Assembly (NCBI GenBank): GCA_964386915.1
Contig: CAYLUQ010000004.1
Span: forward strand, 67,973-131,972
DNA: 64,000 bases
Direction: 5' to 3'
From: JADHMP01 sp964386915
GTDB taxonomy: Bacteria; Bacteroidota; Bacteroidia; Flavobacteriales; Flavobacteriaceae
Made by a program: the position numbers and the translations under genes. This document shows positions 55,418 to 63,958 of this stretch, piece by piece. Numbering within the stretch: position 1 is the first letter of the stretch; each line of letters starts with the position of its first letter. The notes beneath the pieces were generated by a model that did not search any database, was not told the origin of the DNA, and saw nothing but the letters and a program-made list of their open reading frames with translations.

Positions 55418-55725
55418 TCGACCGGATAAAAAATCATGGTTTTGTTGTCCACAAAAGCGATAATTTTTTGTGGCATCCAAACAGCCTGAAAGCTTTCTTG
55501 CTCTTGTTGAAAATGAAGGGTTTCCTCTTTTTGAGAATAAGAGGCCGTAAACATTTTTTCGGCATGATTGGCATTTACTTCTTTAGACCAACCCTCCACC
55601 TGATAAGGGCTGATGAAACGCAATTCGTGAAACTCTAAACCTTCTTCGAAATGGGCAGTACAGCGCCAATGCGATCCGGTGAGTTTCGCGCTTTTTTCGG
55701 TTAAAATAGTCGTTGGATTTTGCAT
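55414..55725 (-). CDS. Small protein of unknown function
   Basis: A 103-aa protein starting at the ATG at 55725 (MQNPTTILTEK). It has no signal peptide or membrane helix and appears to be a compact beta-rich domain (TGSHWRCTAHFEEGLEFHELRF, VDNKTMIFYPVD). I do not recognise the family. The gene is convergent with the GYDIA kinase (4-bp overlap) and follows the ppiD-like gene on the opposite side by 71 bp, so it is probably monocistronic. Confidence 0.6.
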   Translation of the reverse strand: MQNPTTILTEKSAKLTGSHWRCTAHFEEGLEFHELRFISPYQVEGWSKEVNANHAEKMFTASYSQKEETLHFQQEQESFQAVWMPQKIIAFVDNKTMIFYPVD

Positions 55726-55796
55726 TGTTTTTGTACTTGGCCAAAACAATCAAATATTATGCCAAAGTCTATAAACCCCCTATTTTAATAGGTTTT

Positions 55797-57911
55797 TTAG
55801 TAATAGAGTGCTCTATTATCTTCTATGGATGCTGCTGATTTTAGTGCCTCAAAAACAATTTGATCTAATTGTTGATTGGCCTCATCGCGTAGGTTTTTGG
55901 CATAGTTGTCATAGTTGCCAATATCTTGTGCAATGTTTTTTTGCGTGACTTCAATTTTATAAACCCCATTATCTCCCTTGATCAAGGCCGAAGGTTGGTT
56001 TAGCGGCATAGAAAAGGCAGCTCCAATAATGTAGGGTTCATCTCCGGCGCCAACAAGGGTAGCATTTTTTTGGTTGATAGCAGAAGCCGTTTCAACTGAT
56101 TGTTGAGCTTTTTCAGCTAGTTCTTCTAAGTTGGCTACTTGTTGAAATTGATCGATGATTAAGTTGGCTTTTTTCTCTTCTATGAGAATTTCTCGAATCT
56201 CCTCTTCCACATCTTCAACAGGAGCTAAACCTTGTTCTTGTATGGCTGTGAGTTGCACAACGGCATAGCTTCCATCTGAAAGGGTAAAACGACGCACATC
56301 ACCTAATTTAGTGTCGGCTTCAAAAGCCCACTTCACAATATTGCGTTGCTGATAGAGCCCGGGCATATTTTCTTCCAAAACAGCAATAGTGTTGACAGGC
56401 TGCACACTATAGCCACTTTTTTCTGCCGTCCCCAAAAAGTCTTTGGTTTCTTTTGCTTCCATTTCAAATTGGGTAGCATTTCTAAATATTTCGTTTGAGG
56501 TTTTATCTGAAGGCACGATGGCCGCTGTTACGTCTGCAATCAAGGCAAGATCATTTTTATCGGTTACCTTAATGACATGGAATCCAAATTCGGTTTCTAC
56601 AACCCCAACACGATCTATAGCAGCGTTGTTACAAAAATCAAAAAAGGCTTCGGTCATTTCTCCTTCTTGGAAAAAGCCAAGATCACCTCCTCGCGTTTTG
56701 GTGGGTCCATCTGAATATTCTCTTGCCAAAGCTTCAAAATCAGCTGAACTACGACGGGCTAATCTGTAAATTCGTTGGGCTTCTTCTTTTGCTTCTGCTA
56801 GTGTTCTCGTTACGTTTTGAGGCGCGCGAGCAGCACCTTCGTAGGCAATTAAGATATGACTTGCTCGAATAGATGCGTTTTTCTTTTTGTCCAGCATACG
56901 AGAAATTTTGAAAACTCCTCCATCTCGATAGGGTCCAAATACTTCTCCCGGCGAAAGTTCAAAAATAATATCGGCATATTCATTGTTGAGCGACCCTTTT
57001 GGTTGATAAACCGAATCAAAGGCTTGCTCCGAATATTCATCTATAAAATCAGCAATGTTTTTGGTGGTTTTCAATCCTTCTAGGGTATCGGTTAATTTAG
57101 ACACCTCGTTATAAGCTATACGGTCTTCAAGAAGGCCTTCTAATCGCAAGCGAATAGCGCTAAGATCTTCATCGGTAGCGGCATTGTCAAAACGGACAAA
57201 TTGAATGTTGCGATAGGCATCGCGCTGGAATTGATTGGCATTGTTGTTTCGGTAGGCTTTAATATCACTATCCGTTATCTTTATGAGGCTGTCGGGAATA
57301 AAATCAAAGGGAATACGCACATACTTTAAATTGACATTGTCGTTTTCAAGGTGGTAAGCGGCTTTGGCTTCTGCTTCGGTAAGACCGCTACTGGCTTTGA
57401 TTAAATCGTAATAAATATTTTGCTTCGCAATTTCTATTATACCGCTTTCTTGCATTTTCCAAGACTCATAGGCCTGTGGATTTTGGACTTTAAGCTGAGC
57501 GATAAAATCGGTAAAGATGCCAAAATCAAAAAACCCTGCTTCGTTTTGGAAGCGCGTATCTTGAATAAAAGTTTGATTGCTCGAAATGATTTGTTCAATT
57601 TGCTCTTTCCCGGCATCAATGCCCAAAGCATTGAGTTCTTGTTCAAAAATTTTACTTCTTAAGGCTTGTTCCCAAACCACATTCACCGCCTGGAGCGTAG
57701 AAAAATTATAGTTGCGTTCGGCTTGATCAACCATCAGTCTAAACTGTTCTACCTCAATTTCATCATCATTGATAACTGCCACCGGATCTGTTGCGCCTCC
57801 ACCTTGGTTGCCACTTCCAAAGACCCCTGAAATTACAAAGGCAAAGAGGGCAAGCCCAATAACTAAAATCAAAAAAACAGATCGTTGTCTAATTTTTCCT
57901 AAAATGGCCAT
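55797..57911 (-). CDS. ppiD: Periplasmic folding chaperone / peptidyl-prolyl isomerase (PpiD-like)
   Basis: A 704-aa inner-membrane-anchored SurA/PpiD-type protein. A single N-terminal helix (about 12-30, VFLILVIGLALFAFVISGVFG) is followed by a SurA_N chaperone domain (INDDEIEVEQFRLMVDQA), a long helical linker and a parvulin domain at about 345-460 (ASHILIAY, GGDLGFFQEGEMTEAFFDF, FGFHVIKVTD). It assists folding of outer-membrane and secreted proteins at the Sec exit. A weak upstream box on the minus strand is TAATTTCG. It lies downstream of the CorC-like gene and closes the envelope operon. Confidence 0.92.
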   Translation of the reverse strand: MAILGKIRQRSVFLILVIGLALFAFVISGVFGSGNQGGGATDPVAVINDDEIEVEQFRLMVDQAERNYNFSTLQAVNVVWEQALRSKIFEQELNALGIDAGKEQIEQIISSNQTFIQDTRFQNEAGFFDFGIFTDFIAQLKVQNPQAYESWKMQESGIIEIAKQNIYYDLIKASSGLTEAEAKAAYHLENDNVNLKYVRIPFDFIPDSLIKITDSDIKAYRNNNANQFQRDAYRNIQFVRFDNAATDEDLSAIRLRLEGLLEDRIAYNEVSKLTDTLEGLKTTKNIADFIDEYSEQAFDSVYQPKGSLNNEYADIIFELSPGEVFGPYRDGGVFKISRMLDKKKNASIRASHILIAYEGAARAPQNVTRTLAEAKEEAQRIYRLARRSSADFEALAREYSDGPTKTRGGDLGFFQEGEMTEAFFDFCNNAAIDRVGVVETEFGFHVIKVTDKNDLALIADVTAAIVPSDKTSNEIFRNATQFEMEAKETKDFLGTAEKSGYSVQPVNTIAVLEENMPGLYQQRNIVKWAFEADTKLGDVRRFTLSDGSYAVVQLTAIQEQGLAPVEDVEEEIREILIEEKKANLIIDQFQQVANLEELAEKAQQSVETASAINQKNATLVGAGDEPYIIGAAFSMPLNQPSALIKGDNGVYKIEVTQKNIAQDIGNYDNYAKNLRDEANQQLDQIVFEALKSAASIEDNRALYY

Positions 57912-57999
57912 GATACTTATATTTTAAACGTGTGCGAAATTAAGTTATTCCGTTCAATAAAGAAAGCGAGATACTCTTAAATATCAAGGGGGTTTGTTC

Positions 58000-59268
58000 T
58001 TACTCCTTTTTTTGCAGTCGGATACGTTCAATTTTGGTGGAGCTTGCTTTGGTAATTTTAATTTTGAAGGTGTCTAAATCTATTTCTTCTTTGAGTTGGG
58101 GGATATCACCCATTTGATAGGCCACCCAACCTCCCAAGGTTTCATAATGTTCACTTTCCGGCAACGACAAATCATATTTTTGGTTGATATAGTCCACTTC
58201 TAAACGGGCCGAAAACTCAAAATCGTGGGTGTCCCATTGCTTTTCATAGTGTTCAACCAAATCGTGTTCGTCTTCAATTTCGCCAAAAAGTTCTTCTACA
58301 ATATCTTCTATGGTTACAATGCCTGAGGTGCCACCATATTCGTCCACCACAACGGCCATGCTTTTGCGCTGTCTGGAAAGCATTTTTAGCACCTCATGCA
58401 CGGGCATGGTTTCGGGCACAAAGGCAACCGGCATCAAACATTTTTTAAGGGTTTTGGGATTTTTAAACATTTCGAAGGTATGCACATAACCTTTAATTTC
58501 GTCTATGTGGTCTTCATAAACAGGAATTTTGGAAAAGCCCGTTTTAGCAAAAAGTTGTTTCAATTCTTCAATTGAATTATTCATTTCAACGCTAATCACA
58601 TCGGCTCGAGGCACCATCGCATCGCGTGCTTTAACCTCAGAAAATTCTAGGGCATTTTGAAAAATCTGAATTTCTGAATCGATATTTTCTCTGTTGTCTG
58701 TTGACTCTAATTGTTCTTCTATATAATGTCCCAATTCTACTTTAGAAAAAGAAAGCTGCATTTGTTTGGGTGCTGTTTTGAAAAAAGAGCGGAGCACAAA
58801 ATTTGTCAATTGCATGACAACAAAGGTGATAGGAGCAAATAGGTAAAAGAAAAAGGCTACGGGCAATGCAAAAATTTTAAGAAAGGTGTTGGCATAGAGC
58901 TGAAAAAAGACCTTAGGAAGAAATTCTGCAGTTAAGAGAATGATGGCCGTAGACAACAAGGTTTGATAAAACAATATGCGCAAGCCAGGATCGGGCATGA
59001 GCATGGCTTCCGGAAAAAAGAGGCTCAAAAGGCGCTCTCCCATAAAAATTCCATAGACAACCAAGGCAATGTTGTTACCTAACAACATAGTGGTGATGAG
59101 TCTAGCCGGGTCTTTGGTGATTTTTTTTAAAATTTTAGACGTAAGCCCTCCTTGTCTTTTTTCAATTTCCAAAAAGATTCGGTTGGAAGAAACAAAGGCT
59201 ATTTCCATGCCCGAAAAAAAAGCGGAAAGCAACAAACATATCAGAATGACACTATCTGCAACTATCAT
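58000..59268 (-). CDS. HlyC/CorC-family protein (CNNM-CBS-CorC_HlyC), possible GldE relative
   Basis: A 422-aa membrane protein with an N-terminal CNNM/DUF21 domain (about 1-190, four hydrophobic helices), a CBS pair (about 210-340; VVDEYGGTSGIVTIEDIVEELFGEIEDEHD) and a C-terminal CorC_HlyC domain. The family acts in magnesium/cobalt efflux; the paralogue GldE in Flavobacterium contributes to gliding. This copy is in the lptC operon rather than beside gldD, so I prefer a general CorC assignment. Its ATG overlaps the stop of the upstream 65-aa gene by 4 bp. Confidence 0.88.
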   Translation of the reverse strand: MIVADSVILICLLLSAFFSGMEIAFVSSNRIFLEIEKRQGGLTSKILKKITKDPARLITTMLLGNNIALVVYGIFMGERLLSLFFPEAMLMPDPGLRILFYQTLLSTAIILLTAEFLPKVFFQLYANTFLKIFALPVAFFFYLFAPITFVVMQLTNFVLRSFFKTAPKQMQLSFSKVELGHYIEEQLESTDNRENIDSEIQIFQNALEFSEVKARDAMVPRADVISVEMNNSIEELKQLFAKTGFSKIPVYEDHIDEIKGYVHTFEMFKNPKTLKKCLMPVAFVPETMPVHEVLKMLSRQRKSMAVVVDEYGGTSGIVTIEDIVEELFGEIEDEHDLVEHYEKQWDTHDFEFSARLEVDYINQKYDLSLPESEHYETLGGWVAYQMGDIPQLKEEIDLDTFKIKITKASSTKIERIRLQKKE

Positions 59269-59462
59269 TTTTTAGGATTAGCCCGCTGGTCAAATTTTTT
59301 CCTGAAATGTCTCCTAAACAAGGCCATGAAGATAGAAAGCACGGCAAAGCCCAAAAAAAGGTAGGCCTTATTGGGGTTTAGGCTCCATAAATTGAAGGCT
59401 TCATAGCTGGCAATGACGGCAATAACCCAGTAAATTATTTCAGAAATACGGTAACTTTTCAT
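59265..59462 (-). CDS. Small two-helix membrane protein of the lptC operon
   Basis: A 65-aa protein with two hydrophobic helices (about 8-28 and 34-50) and a strongly basic C terminus (FRRHFRKKFDQRANPKK), a positive-inside tail. ATGA overlaps connect it to lptC upstream and the CorC-like gene downstream, so it is translated from the same message. Its function is unknown; its conserved position in this Bacteroidota operon argues that it is a real gene. Confidence 0.8.
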   Translation of the reverse strand: MKSYRISEIIYWVIAVIASYEAFNLWSLNPNKAYLFLGFAVLSIFMALFRRHFRKKFDQRANPKK

Positions 59463-60034
59463 GGTGCAATACTGTCTGTTGGATTTTCAGAAACTTTGAT
59501 GGTTCCCAATAGTTTACCCGTCTGAAATTTAGTGAATTCTTTGTCAGCATCCAATCGAACGGCTTCAAAATCATAGTTGTTGTCTTGAAAAGTGAAGGGT
59601 TGTTCGGTAAACATCCATTCGGCATCTGCATCCCAAAAGAGCTGATCGGTTTTGAGAACACCTCCGTCATTGGAGGTTAACACTACATTGCCCTTTAAGT
59701 CAATCAACTTAGAGTCGTTGTAGAGTGTTCCATAGTCTGCTATGAGTTCACTTTGATTGCCTTGTTGGTCATAAAACACAACCTTAAGTCCTTCTGGAAA
59801 TAGGGAATATTGAAAGCTTAAGTTGGTGTAATCAACATGCTTAGGAGCTGTTAGTATGGCTTGCACCTTGGCTGAGTCTGTATAGACCATTCTAATGTTA
59901 TTGGCAGTACCCAAAGGAATTTGGCGGTCTTCTACTATTTCTTTAGCGGTTGTGGCGGTATCAACACAGTGTGTTGAGGCCACTAGGAAAAGACCGAGCA
60001 GATACAATCTAAATTGAGGCCTAAAGCGATTCAT
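59459..60034 (-). CDS. lptC: LPS export protein LptC
   Basis: A 191-aa lipoprotein-like LptC: the N terminus reaches LVASTHCVDT with a lipobox-type cysteine (C23). The beta-jellyroll LptC domain is seen in AKVQAILTAPKHVDYTN, FPEGLKVVFYDQQGNQSELIADYGTLYN and GNVVLTSNDGGVLKTDQLFWD. It bridges the inner-membrane LptBFG complex to the periplasmic LptA bridge. It follows the TPR gene with no gap and overlaps the 65-aa gene by 4 bp. Together with lptE, two parts of LPS transport are in the window. Confidence 0.9.
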   Translation of the reverse strand: MNRFRPQFRLYLLGLFLVASTHCVDTATTAKEIVEDRQIPLGTANNIRMVYTDSAKVQAILTAPKHVDYTNLSFQYSLFPEGLKVVFYDQQGNQSELIADYGTLYNDSKLIDLKGNVVLTSNDGGVLKTDQLFWDADAEWMFTEQPFTFQDNNYDFEAVRLDADKEFTKFQTGKLLGTIKVSENPTDSIAP

Positions 60035-61426
60035 CTAGAGACTGGGCACCGTAACACTCCTGTTGATCCAACAGTCAAACTTGATGACCTGCCCTTGATT
60101 ACCTTCCGTAAAGATGTCGGTTTTGCTGGGGGCTCTACCTTCATAGCTAACCGCAGTTTTATCGGCTACACTTTTTAAGGAGGGATCCACTCTACCCGCT
60201 TTTCGGGCCATTTCAGCTGCTAGCCAATAGACGGCGCGTTTATTGAATTGAGTATCACCACAATCATTGGCACTGCTGGCATACATATTGGAAATTAACA
60301 AATAGGCTCGGCCCAAAGAGGGTTGAAAACCGAGTGCTTTGTTGGCATAGTTTCGGGCGGCCGATTTACGTCCTGCATCCTTAAACTTATTGGCAATCTT
60401 AAATAAGATTTTAGCTTTTTTATAGCCATCTGTCTGTAAGGCGATGGATTCTTCATAGTATTTAAGCGCTTCGTCACTATTGCCTCTTTTGTCGTTTAAG
60501 ATCCCTAGGTAATAGGCCGAGTCGGCAGATGGATCTAATCTATGCAAGGCCTCAACAAGAGTCACAAAGAAAGGATCATCAGAACATTCTTTGCTGTCCA
60601 TTCTACTAGCGGCACGTTTTAACCAAACGGCGTCGTTTTTATTGGCTTCAAAGTTTTCTTGATAAAGTGGCACTAAGTTTTCACAAGTGGCTTCTTTAGC
60701 AATGATGGCATCTAGGTTAGACAAAAAGGTGCCAATGGCATTAGAATTGACATCATAAACCCGCTTATTTCGAGTTTCTCTGGTGGTTAATGCGGTGCCG
60801 GCATCTTCTTTTTTCAAAATCACATCGAGTTTCTTGGATAAGGCTTCACTTTCGTTTTCAAACTTTTCTGAAATTTCTTCGTATTTATTAAACAACAATT
60901 CCATTGTTACCTCGGCATCATTTGCCTTGTAGCGATCATAGAAGGTTTTGAAATAGTTATAAAGGTGTTTAGGATTAGAAAAACTTCCGGCATCTTTGAC
61001 AAAAGCATCGTCAAAGGCAACATAAATCGCTTTGAGGTCGCCTAATTCATAATCTAACATTGCCTGAGCTTTTTTACTCAAAACATCGCCTAATTGAGAT
61101 TCTTTTTTATAAACAGGAAAATTGGTTGCCCATTGGTCATAAAACACCAAAATATCTTTTTTGGCTTCGGCTTGCACCTCAGGACTTCCATTTTTAATTC
61201 TATCTTTTAAAATACGTTCGCCATAAGAATAGATAGCTCTATTCAGTTGAGGGCATTCGTTTCGAACCGCCATCCAAGGTTCGTAGGCGGCTTCGTAATT
61301 TTTCACCTTTGCAAATTCAGCAAAAATGGATAAGTTTTGAATACACTCTTGATTGTCTTGTGCCAATCCTTTTTGAGCTGAAAATACAATTGTTAAAAGG
61401 GCTACTAAAAGAATACTTTTTTTCAT
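60035..61426 (-). CDS. Secreted tetratricopeptide-repeat protein
   Basis: A 463-aa periplasmic protein. The ATG at 61426 (MKKSILLVALLTIVFSAQKGLAQ) gives a signal peptide; upstream codons lie in the preceding gene. The repeats are weak over the first half and clear near residues 340-400 (PSADSAYYLGILNDKRGNSDEALKYYEESI, GYKKAKILFKIANKFKDAGRKSAA). It follows the beta-barrel gene by 10 bp and precedes lptC directly. A scaffolding role in envelope assembly is likely but not established. Confidence 0.86.
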   Translation of the reverse strand: MKKSILLVALLTIVFSAQKGLAQDNQECIQNLSIFAEFAKVKNYEAAYEPWMAVRNECPQLNRAIYSYGERILKDRIKNGSPEVQAEAKKDILVFYDQWATNFPVYKKESQLGDVLSKKAQAMLDYELGDLKAIYVAFDDAFVKDAGSFSNPKHLYNYFKTFYDRYKANDAEVTMELLFNKYEEISEKFENESEALSKKLDVILKKEDAGTALTTRETRNKRVYDVNSNAIGTFLSNLDAIIAKEATCENLVPLYQENFEANKNDAVWLKRAASRMDSKECSDDPFFVTLVEALHRLDPSADSAYYLGILNDKRGNSDEALKYYEESIALQTDGYKKAKILFKIANKFKDAGRKSAARNYANKALGFQPSLGRAYLLISNMYASSANDCGDTQFNKRAVYWLAAEMARKAGRVDPSLKSVADKTAVSYEGRAPSKTDIFTEGNQGQVIKFDCWINRSVTVPSL

Positions 61427-61436
61427 TTTTATCTTT

Positions 61437-62693
61437 TTAATTATACTTTGGTTTAATGAACCACAGGGCGTTGAGAGATAATCCCACTCGCAACGCAAAA
61501 AAGGTTTCTCGCACCAGTCCATTGCTTTTTTCTCCTCGACTTCCTATTTCTAACCCAACATTAGCGTTAGAATAGCCAGCCATGGGTAATCCAATTCCAA
61601 AAGATATGCCAGTTTCTGTTAAAGGAATGTTATTTACCACCACACCCATCTGCTCAGAACGGAATCCAAAACGATATACGGCACGGTTAAAGTAGTTGGT
61701 GAGGGAGGCATAGTTTGGAATAAAAAAGCCCCCCACAGTGAACTGTGAAGCGTCTTTGTAGGAGATGTTTTCTCTCGTTAAAAAACGGTTCTCAAAGGCT
61801 GAAAAGGGGTTGAAATTGCGCTGAAAACCTAAGAACCATTTTTTAGGCTTCCCAAAGCCAAAACCCATCTTTTGTGAAAGTGGTAATTTCATTGTGGTGT
61901 TTTGCAATCCTTTGTCTATTAGATTAATCTCTTCAAAATCAGTAATTGAGTTATTTGCTAATGATCGTGTAAATATAATTTGTTGGTTTGAGGAATCAAA
62001 ATGAGCTTCGGGCTGAAACGCATACATGGCCTTCATTTCAAAATTTTTGCTGAAAGGAATCGTTAAATTGGCCGAAAGTAGATAGCTCATCCCACTGAGG
62101 ACTGATTTTCGAGTAAGCAAGGTGCCAATATCAACACCTTGTCTATATTGTTCTGTGTTATATTCTATGGAGCCAAAATTATAGTTTAACGTTCCCCCAA
62201 TGTGGAACACCTTAAAAAGTGGAAAACCAATTGAAAAGAAAGCTTGATTCACCCCACCACTGCCTTGAAACTGATCAATTACCGAAGGGCTAACGTTTTC
62301 ATTGATGGTATTTACTCTATAGCCAACCGAAGTTAAGGGAATAATGCCGAAACCAAATCCAAATTTTCCGGCAGGAATGCCCACGGCCAAGTAGTCTAAA
62401 GTGGCGGTTTGACCGGTTTTATTAAAATTTTCATCATTCATTAAATTGGATTTATAATGAATGCCAAGAGAATAGGTGGTGAGTTTTAATTCGCCATAAC
62501 TAGCAGGGTTGCTCAAATTGGCATGAATAGAATCGGCATATACATCCAAGCCCCCCATAAATCGATTGATTTGGGTGCCTCTAAAATTGAGTTCACCCAA
62601 TCCTGCTAGCGAATAGGGTGAAGTGGTGCCCTCTTGACCCCAAGAAAGTAGGGCGCCAAAAAGCCAAAAACCTAGAGCAATTTTTCGAATCAT
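61437..62693 (-). CDS. Outer-membrane beta-barrel protein (FadL/PorV-like)
   Basis: A 418-aa protein with a signal peptide (LLSWGQEG) and the alternating hydrophobic pattern of a beta-barrel. The N terminus SPYSLAGLGELNFRGTQINRFMGGL and NLSNPASYGELKLTTYSLGIHY resemble the FadL/PorV-like outer-membrane transporters of Bacteroidota. Ligand unknown. It sits between coaX and the TPR protein in the envelope operon, with 2 bp to coaX and 10 bp to the TPR gene. Confidence 0.85.
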   Translation of the reverse strand: MIRKIALGFWLFGALLSWGQEGTTSPYSLAGLGELNFRGTQINRFMGGLDVYADSIHANLSNPASYGELKLTTYSLGIHYKSNLMNDENFNKTGQTATLDYLAVGIPAGKFGFGFGIIPLTSVGYRVNTINENVSPSVIDQFQGSGGVNQAFFSIGFPLFKVFHIGGTLNYNFGSIEYNTEQYRQGVDIGTLLTRKSVLSGMSYLLSANLTIPFSKNFEMKAMYAFQPEAHFDSSNQQIIFTRSLANNSITDFEEINLIDKGLQNTTMKLPLSQKMGFGFGKPKKWFLGFQRNFNPFSAFENRFLTRENISYKDASQFTVGGFFIPNYASLTNYFNRAVYRFGFRSEQMGVVVNNIPLTETGISFGIGLPMAGYSNANVGLEIGSRGEKSNGLVRETFFALRVGLSLNALWFIKPKYN

Positions 62694-62695
62694 TA

Positions 62696-63421
62696 TCAGA
62701 TATTGATTTCTAGTATATGGCGTAGACCATTAGCTGAAAAATTTTCTGGAGCAAATATGCCATTTTTAAATGGCATGGGCAACCTTTGTGCATCTCCGCC
62801 AACAAAAATAACTGTTAAATTTTCAAAACGGCTTTTATAATATTCAATTTGCCCTTCAATTTCATGTAAAATGCCAAAATAAATTCCGGCGTGTAGGCTA
62901 TTTTCTGTGTCAACAGCTAAGGGCGAGTCCGCTTTTTTAGGCTCTAATTTTGGCAATTTTCCAGTATAAGCATGCACACTCTTGTAACGCATTTGAAATC
63001 CCGGTGAAATACTCCCCCCTCTATGGCATCCTTCTGCATCTAAATAGTCATAGGTAATACAACTGCCCAGGTCAATGCCCAAAACATTTTGTTTAGGGTA
63101 GGCTAAACGCATAGCCGCCAGGAGGGCAATGCGGTCTGCGCCTAGAGTCTTTGGGCTCTCATAGGTTGTTGTAAAAGGCATTTTGAGGGCTAATGTGCAA
63201 TTGAATAGCGGTATGCCCTTAAAGATTTTTGAAACAGTAGCCACTCCTTTTCCCCAAACATCCGAAACGAGTATATGCGTAATTTTGGGATGCTTTTTTT
63301 GCGTAGCCAACAAGGCAGCCGAGAGTGTTTTGTAGGGGATCACTGTTGAAGCTACCAGGGTTTCTTTCTGATAAAGAAACTCCTTTACAAGGGTATTGCC
63401 AAAGTCTAAAATTAGATACAT
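62696..63421 (-). CDS. coaX: Type III pantothenate kinase
   Basis: A 241-aa cytoplasmic kinase for the first committed step of coenzyme A synthesis. The start MYLILDFGNTLVKEF (63421) gives the ASKHA P-loop DFGNT. Further motifs are LGADRIALLAAM (substrate site), GIDLGSCITYDYL (ATP/Mg2+), GGSISPGFQMR and IFVGGDA. CoaX is potassium-dependent and is not inhibited by CoA. First gene of the operon coaX-OMP-TPR-lptC-65aa-CorC; no promoter consensus is clear in the short gap before tRNA-Phe on the opposite strand. Confidence 0.95.
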   Translation of the reverse strand: MYLILDFGNTLVKEFLYQKETLVASTVIPYKTLSAALLATQKKHPKITHILVSDVWGKGVATVSKIFKGIPLFNCTLALKMPFTTTYESPKTLGADRIALLAAMRLAYPKQNVLGIDLGSCITYDYLDAEGCHRGGSISPGFQMRYKSVHAYTGKLPKLEPKKADSPLAVDTENSLHAGIYFGILHEIEGQIEYYKSRFENLTVIFVGGDAQRLPMPFKNGIFAPENFSANGLRHILEINI

Positions 63422-63467
63422 GATTAACAATAGATTGCTAAAGTAAGGAGAATTGAAGACAATTATT

Positions 63468-63498
63468 TTGTTCGGAATTAAAATCCCGTTTATATTTG
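63468..63498 (+). promoter_or_regulatory. tRNA-Phe promoter (TTG-N20-TATATTTG)
   Basis: A full Bacteroidota housekeeping promoter: -33 TTG at 63468-63470, a 20-bp spacer, and -7 TATATTTG (exact TAnnTTTG) at 63491-63498. The start would fall near 63505, about 10 bp before the tRNA. Confidence 0.8.
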
Positions 63499-63514
63499 CA
63501 CCGCTTTAATGCGG

Positions 63515-63587
63515 GGTACCTTAGCTCAGTTGGTAGAGCAAAGGACTGAAAATCCTTGTGTCCCTGGTTCGATTCCTGGAGGTACCA
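63515..63587 (+). tRNA. tRNA-Phe (GAA)
   Basis: A 73-base cloverleaf. Acceptor stem GGTACCT/AGGTACC is perfect, the D arm is GCTC-AGTTGGTA-GAGC, the anticodon arm AAGGA-CTGAAAA-TCCTT carries GAA (Phe), and the T arm CCTGG-TTCGATT-CCTGG has a U51-U63 mismatch. The discriminator is A; CCA is not encoded. It is preceded by a consensus promoter and followed by a terminator. Confidence 0.96.
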
Positions 63588-63588
63588 C

Positions 63589-63630
63589 AAACCTCAACTT
63601 TCTAAATATCAGATTGTTGAGGTTTTTTTT
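63589..63630 (+). terminator. Intrinsic terminator after tRNA-Phe
   Basis: AAACCTCAAC (63589-63598) pairs with GTTGAGGTTT (63616-63625) around a 17-base loop, and the stem runs into an eight-T tract. It begins 2 bp after the tRNA. Confidence 0.8.
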
Positions 63631-63847
63631 GTTTGTTTCCCTTATATTTTTTCGCTAAAAACGCGTTTAATTACCTGTAAATCAATCTTGAACCATTTGT
63701 GTTAGTGGTTATCGATAAGTACCTCAATTTATTTGAATTTTCAAGAAGATTAAATCTCTGTTGAGAAAGCCACAGTAATGTTTTAGTAAACATTTAATAA
63801 ACATAAGATTTATTGAATTGCTGCTTCATTACCTTATTTTGTATTCC
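63631..63847. other. Non-coding stretch between tRNA-Phe and LpxH-like fragment
   Basis: 217 bp of AT-rich DNA. I see no coding frame of useful length, no repeat of the tRNA 3' end, and no clear TAnnTTTG promoter. Confidence 0.5.
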
Positions 63848-63958
63848 ATGAGTAGATCAAGAGAAATTGATTTGGTAGTAATTTCAGATGTCCACTTAGG
63901 AACTTATGGCTGTCAAGCTAAAGAATTACTCAAATATTTAAAATCAATAGAAGCTTAG
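63848..63958 (+). pseudogene. 5' remnant of an LpxH-like metallophosphoesterase
   Basis: A frame of 36 codons from ATG to TAG. The residues include LVVISDVHLGTYG, the metal-binding DVH motif at the N terminus of UDP-2,3-diacylglucosamine-diphosphatase-like calcineurin-type phosphoesterases, and continue as in intact homologues through AKELLKYLKSI. Intact family members have about 250-280 residues, so only the first seventh remains before a stop. The next 40 bases to the window end show no continuation in another frame. It is probably a truncated duplicate; an intact copy should exist elsewhere. Confidence 0.7.
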
